From: Grammothele lineata
Lineage: Eukaryota; Basidiomycota; Agaricomycetes; Polyporales; Polyporaceae
Direction: 5' to 3'
NCBI GenBank assembly: GCA_002150815.3
Contig: NDFF03000370.1
Location: forward strand, 186,001-250,000
Length of the DNA: 64,000 bases
Numbering within the stretch: position 1 is the stretch's first letter; each line of letters starts with the position of its first letter. Of the stretch, positions 59,101 to 64,000 are shown piece after piece. The notes under the pieces were generated by a model, which did no database searches, was not told the DNA's origin, and saw nothing but the letters and a program-made list of their open reading frames with translations. A program made the translations under genes and the position numbers.

Positions 59101-61090
59101 CGCCCACAGCTCATAGCTGCCACTGTTACCCATATCGTCGCAACGGCGAAGAAACGAGGCGCCATTCTCATATTCCTATCAGGTGTCCAAGAAATTCGCC
59201 AAAGCATGGAAAAGCTGAATAGCATACCGGGTTCAAAGGTGTTCCCGCTACATGCGAATCTGACCAGTGACGAACAGAGGAGGGTGTTCGCACGCACCGC
59301 AGAGTGGAAGATCATCTGCTCGACGAACGTTGCGGAGGTACGCTACTACTTAACGTGGTTCATTTACCCTGCTCATACCTTTCGCAGACTTCCGTCACGA
59401 TCGACGACGTCATCTACGTCGTTGACGGCGGCAAAGTCAAGGAGACGCATTACGATACGGAAGCCGGATTGACGAAGTTGACCGAGCAATGGGTCACGCG
59501 AGCGGCTGCGAGGCAGCGTCGTGGACGCGCCGGGCGTACCCAACCCGGCGTGTGCTACAAGCTCTACACCCGCGCACAGGAGAAGCGGATGGGGGCGTTC
59601 CCCGTCCCCGAGATCAAGCGTGTTCCCCTCGAGAGCATCTCGCTTACACTCAAGGTGGTTCACAATGATGTCAAGGTCAGCCTGAGCCGCACGCACCGTA
59701 TGTGCGGTAGTCTGACAGCTTTGCAGACGTTCTTGGCCCGTGCTATCGACCCTCCAGATATTAATGCCGTCGATAAGGCTCTTGCAGTCCTTGAGGAACT
59801 AGGTGCTACTCAGCCCGATGGCGAGTTGACTGCACTCGGTCGATATATGGTTAGTGTGACTATCAGTCATCAGTAGCGCGTTCTCATCCCTACCTGCTAG
59901 GCGTTGTTGCCCATGGATCTGCGACTGGGAAAGGTAAGTCATGCATCTCATATATTCTTTATTTCCACGTGTCAATCGACCTACCACAGATGCTCATCCT
60001 GGGGACCATCTTCCGCTGCCTCGGCCCCGCCCTAACAGTCGCCGCCCTTCTCTCCTCCAAGCCCCTCTTCCTCAACCCCCTCGACAAGCGCGACGAAGCC
60101 TCCCAAGCCCGTGCCCGCTTCGCCACCGGCAACTCCGACCTCCTCACTGATGCGCACGCCTACGACGAGGTCCTCGCCCTGCGCGCCTCGGGCGCCCCCC
60201 AGAGCCGGCTCCGCGCCTTCTGCGACGAGCACTTCATCTCCCCCAGCACCGTGCGCGACGTCTCCTCCCTCCGGCTCGACTTCCTCTCCGCCCTCGCCGA
60301 CCTCGGGCTCGTCCTGCCCACCGCCAAACCGAACGACCCCGCGCTCAACACCCGCGCCGGCGCCGAGGGCGTGCTCAAAGCCGTCCTCCTCGGCTCGCTC
60401 TGGCCGCGCGTCGCGCGCGTGCACCTCCCCAAAGGCGCGATCAAGTTCGACCGCGTGCAAGCCGGCACCGTCCGCCGGGAGAACACGGCGAAGGAGTTCC
60501 GGATGTACGACCTCAAAGAAGGAAGGGTGTTCGTGCACCCGGGCTCGGTGCTCTTTGGGGCCGCGGCGTGGCGCTCGCCCTTCCTCGCGTACTTCCAGAA
60601 GCAGATGACGAGCAAGGTCTTTCTTAGGGATGCGACTGAGGTGCGCGTGCGGCTGTTGGCCGTTTGCTTCAGGCTTTCGTTGGCGGTGACTTTTCTGTAG
60701 TTGCTGATGACGTCACCCCGCCCGTGTCTAGGTCCCCGTGTACGCCCTGCTCCTCTTCGGCGGGCCCGTCACCGTGAACCACATCGGCGGCGGCCTCACC
60801 GTCGGGTCCAAGGACGCCATGATCAAGCTCAAGGCGTGGCCGCGCATCGGCGTCCTCGTCAACCACCTCCGGTGCGTCCTCCCCCTACAGGCTGCAGTGC
60901 ATGCGGTCAGCCCACATCGGGTTACTGACACCTTTTCGTTTGTACGTTGGGGTGTCGTAATAGCCGCCTCCTGGACGCACAGCTGTTGCGGTGCATCGAG
61001 GAGGGCACGATGTTGGACATCGCGGCGGGGAAGAACCCGGTGCTCGAGGCGATGGAAGCTCTCCTGGCCAACGACGGGCTTAGCGCTTGA
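56172..61090 (+). CDS. DEAH-box RNA helicase, DHX57/DHX29-like (fungal YLR419W/Ucp12 type)
   Basis: Exons 56172..56329, 56417..56456, 56518..56676, 56731..57030, 57088..58195, 58245..58265, 58317..58588, 58646..58827, 58879..59047, 59110..59337, 59388..59675, 59727..59849, 59901..59933, 59990..60640, 60732..60871 and 60964..61090 give 1332 aa. The N-terminal ~550 aa include YALYRCCNSIQLNRILPPGPRDYW and a UBA-like helix bundle (ELERLGFTPVQARNAL). The helicase core has GETGCGKTTQ (about 586-595, spread over exons 5-6), DEVHERS, SATINHEVF, ISCSTNVAE-like CSTNVAETSVTID and QRRGRAGRTQPGVCYKLYT. DEVH rather than DEAH places it outside the splicing helicases. Relatives act in translation initiation on structured mRNAs (DHX29) or are poorly known (DHX57). 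Confidence 0.92.
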
Positions 61091-61594
61091 GCTTAACCTC
61101 CGAGAAACGCACTTTCGGAAATGAATTCGAAGCGCGAATGCTTTGATTTCGGTGTGGCAAATGAACAGTCGTGGATGCGGCGAAGACGGACACGTCGACG
61201 TCGGGGACTGCATTGCGAATAAGTATGTATATGAACGGTATAACGATATGCGACAAATCGTGCGTGCGAGGTGATGAGTTTACTGCTGTGCGCGTGCCCG
61301 GATGATTACGGTCGTCTACGGTACGTGATGTGTGATACTCGGTGTGGAGGTAGGGTAAGGTGGGGATGCGAGTGGATAGGGTAGGGTAGGTAGGGTAGGG
61401 TGATAATGAGGATGGATAATGATACAACATGTCGGGAGTCGATGCGTGCGTACGTGCGAGCGTGTCAGTCATGCCACGAACAAAGAACGAAAAACCGCGG
61501 GCAGGCGGGCGGGACGGGACTGCTCTCCGTCCCCAACCCCCTCTCTAACCCAAGAAAAGAAAAAAGAAAAACCGGCGGCACGCACGCGCGTCTA
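61091..61594. other. Convergent intergenic region with GGTAG-rich tract
   Basis: 504 bp between the DHX57-like stop and the stop of the next gene; contains the short GGTAG repeat at 61374-61402. No gene. Confidence 0.55.
61374..61402 (+). repeat. Short GGTAG/GGGTAG microsatellite
   Basis: GGATAGGGTAGGGTAGGTAG and continuing GGTAGGG units, five to six imperfect copies. The pentamer/hexamer units differ from the fungal telomere repeat TTAGGG, so this is a simple repeat in a 3' UTR region. Confidence 0.75.
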
Positions 61595-63209
61595 CTACCT
61601 CACCGGAACCCTCGCCCCGCCCTCGCTCGCCGCCGCCCGGTGCATATACCTCGTCCCCCTCCCCGCGCGCCCCGGCTCCGTGCGCACCTCCTTCGGCTGC
61701 TCACGCGCCCGGAGTCCGAGCTCCAGTCCGAGCACGTTCCCGCCCGCCCCTCCCTCCCCTCCCGCTTCGTCGCTGCCCGGCTCCTCACCCTCCCCACTCT
61801 CCTCCGCGACAGTCTCAGGTCTACGTTCCGCCTCTAGCGACGCCGCGCGCCTCGGTGGGGGTCTACTCCTACTTCTACTCCTTGTTCGTCCCTGCACCGG
61901 GGACGACGCAACACTCCCTGCGGACCCGTTCATTCCCGGCATCGGCGCAAAGTACGGCGCACCATAAGGCTGCGTCCTCTGCACCTGGGCTTGGGCGCGG
62001 GTGCGGGGGCGCGGAGACCCGGGGGAGAGAGACAGCGAGAAGGAGGACGAGGAAGGGGCGGAGAAGGTGCTGACGGAGGAGGTGCTCGAGCGCGGGGAGT
62101 CGGGCGCGAGCGCGGCGTGCGATGCGGTCGTGGAGGAGAGGCTGAGCGAGAGCGATGTGAGCATGCGTTTCGGGCCGGAGGGGCGGCGCGGGGGCGTGCT
62201 TGGAAGCTCGATGGGAGCTGTGGCGGAGAAATAGATAGTACGGCGTCAGCACGGGAGCGGAACGAGTAACGTAGAGAAAGTTAGGCGCACCTGAAGCCGT
62301 CTTGGGCCGCCGGGGCTTGAGCCGGAACGGATTGACGAACGTGGTAGTGAATACCTCCCCCGACGCCGAGTGCTCGCTCTGGTGGAGGCGGAGGTGGCCG
62401 GGCTGCGCTTGACGCGGAGCGTCGAGGGATGTGGCGCGGTCCTTCGATGGTGCACCGACGTCAGGCTTCATGGGCTCAGTACTGGACTTGTCGAGCACAG
62501 GCAAGGGTGCGAGGGCCGGAGACGGCGACGGCGAGACGCCCCCAGTAGAGCCGGACTGTGCGCGGGAGGACGACATCCTTTTCGAGAGGTTCTTGAACAT
62601 CTTCGGGAGGCGCATGTTCCGTGCAGGGCGGGGTGAATCCATCGGCGACGGTGGCCTGGAGTCGTCAAGAGTCGCCTCAGGAGACTCACTCTCCACCATC
62701 GCGAGCTCGGGGAAGAACCTGGGGGAGGGTGCGTCGACGAGAGTCGAAGAACCCTCGGAGAGGAGCGAGGACTTGGGACTCGGGACGGCGGCAGAGCGCC
62801 CGTACCGGAGATGCGATGAGATGGACCATCGCGACTTGGAGGCACGTCGCGGCCGCGGCCGTTGGGAGGAAGAAGCCTCGGACTCGGTGGAACCTTGGTG
62901 CTCGCTCACAAGAGATTTACACGAGACGGCGTCGTCCGGCTCCACGGGAAGGGGTTTGGGCGGAGGGGTGGCGGGCGTCGGAGGAAGACTCCGGATGCGG
63001 TCTTTCTGAGGGCTACGGGGCTTCAGAATGAGCTGTACTGGTGGCGGCTTGGGCCGCGCTTGGGGAACGAGACGTCCGATGAGGAAGATGAGGACGCTCT
63101 GAGGAGCAGAAGGGGGTGGCGCGAATTGAACACCGGGTCAAGATGAGGCGAGACAAGAGGGGGGGCGTACCATTGCGAACCAGGCGAAAGCCCAGGCGAG
63201 GAGAGCCAT
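61595..63209 (-). CDS. N-terminally anchored disordered protein, unknown function
   Basis: Minus-strand exons 63171..63209, 62291..63098 and 61595..62217 give 489 aa. The 13-codon first exon plus the start of exon 2 form one TM or signal-anchor segment (LLAWAFAWFAMSVLIFLIG), followed by a Pro-rich linker (RPKPPPVQLILKPRSP). The rest is Ser/Pro/Arg-rich and predicted by eye to be disordered, with short conserved-looking patches (NMRLPKMFKNLSKRMSSSR; PIELPSTPPRRPSGPKRML). The last third has a Glu/Gly-rich block. No domain recognised. The clean junctions that join the TM to the body argue that the gene is real; a membrane-tethered regulatory or scaffold protein is a guess. A further upstream exon cannot be ruled out. 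Confidence 0.72.
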
Positions 63210-64000
63210 GGGGACGAGGAGATGGGCGTGGAGGATTTTTGTTGTGTATTGGGAGGACCGTGCGATCATTAAGAGTCGTGAAGGAGCAAGAGGGGATTAT
63301 AGGAGGCGTGCGCGTGGGGCTTGCATTCCCAGCCTCTTGTGGGTGGCGGACGGTCTCGACTCGATCGCGTCGATGGCGGGTGCACGTGTGGGTGCGCACC
63401 AACGAGGACGGCGGAGAGTAGGAGCTACCGAGAAGTGGGTAACGTTGATGCACTAAGCGGGTCCGGGCTGAGCGGGGGCGTTGTAGAGGGTGGCGGGGGC
63501 GGCCTCCTGAAGAGCTCGAGGAGCGCACCCGGGACGATCCCTGGAAGACGAGATGGCCGGAGGACAGAATAGGGAGGAGTGGAAGCGGCGCGGGGGGAGG
63601 CGGAGGGGCTAGTTACATGGTCTTTGAGAGGGACAGAAGGCGGAAGGTGGCCTGCTTGGCGGGACAAGAAGCTGGCCATCCGGAGACGGCTCTTACTCGC
63701 ACGAGCAAAAGTCGAACCACTCTCGCCAGCCCGTGGCCTCTTCGGCGTCGGCCCGTCCGGGCGCGGACAGATGCCGCACGAGAGCCGCCTGGCCGCCTTC
63801 CGCCTCGCAAGGGCCCGTGCGCACGCAAGGAGATCGTGCGGCGGTCATTGGCAGCCTCGTCCACCGTCGGTCGACTGTCGTGAGCAGAGCTGAGAGTGTG
63901 TCCCCGCGCGGCCCGCGAGTCGTCAGACAAATCACGCCCGGCCCCGCCACTGCGCTCCCCTCGGACCGTTCCGATCTTCCGCTTTCCGCCTTCCGCGGCG
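63210..64000. other. Window-end intergenic region
   Basis: 791 bp upstream of the disordered-protein gene. GC-rich frames on both strands show no family features; a gene starting beyond the window cannot be judged. Confidence 0.4.

Noticed and set aside
61374..61402. Telomere-like sequence
   Set aside because: Units are GGTAG/GGGTAG, not TTAGGG, only about 30 bp long and between two ordinary genes; a simple microsatellite.

Overview
This 64 kb window looks like nuclear DNA of a basidiomycete fungus, most probably a mushroom-forming agaricomycete. The evidence is GC-rich coding sequence, protein genes cut by many 46-100 nt GT-AG introns with CTNAY-like branch sites, very short exons, a eukaryotic type II tRNA-Ser gene, and gene families typical of that group (tandem P450s of the HACPGRFF type, a fungal O-fucosyltransferase-like protein, AP-3 delta, DEAH helicases). 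Gene models were built by hand: I chose splice sites that keep frame and restore family motifs. Every multi-exon model given with exon coordinates is open from start to stop.

Layout. 0-10.4 kb: the 3' part of a hydroxyisobutyrate dehydrogenase-like gene is cut by the window edge; then come an Ark/Prk actin-regulating kinase, a four-TM membrane protein, tRNA-Ser(AGA), a glutaredoxin-like gene whose CDS overlaps a ZCCHC8-like zinc-knuckle gene, and DPH4 (diphthamide). 10.8-15.8 kb: two full-length tandem cytochrome P450 genes with the same 11-exon structure. 16.5-26 kb: a Golgi-type fucosyltransferase-like gene; an NR2C2AP-like discoidin protein and a tyrosine phosphatase transcribed head to head, with a 390 bp TIR element between them; a quinone oxidoreductase with two GC-AG introns; a secreted proline-rich protein; and a 90 aa single-TM protein. 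26.2-36.3 kb: a metal-homeostasis block, with two Mn-type cation diffusion facilitators flanking an Nramp importer, all on the plus strand. 36.4-47 kb: a 997 aa BIRC6/UBE2O-type E2 enzyme, a GCK-III (Ste20-like) kinase and AP-3 delta (APL5). 48.8-64 kb: a 2-oxoglutarate oxygenase, the mRNA export factor MTR2, two DEAH helicases (PRP22 and a DHX57/DHX29-like protein) sharing a 219 bp divergent promoter, and an unknown TM-anchored disordered protein.

Most genes are conserved housekeeping genes. The accessory parts are the P450 pair, the 2OG oxygenase, the metal-transporter block, the TIR element and the lineage-specific secreted and membrane proteins. I see no obviously new multi-gene system. 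The most unusual items are the overlapping glutaredoxin/ZCCHC8 coding regions, the metal-transporter block with microexons conserved between paralogues, and the palindrome-bearing TIR element inside a divergent promoter. No database search was possible, so family names rest on motif recognition.
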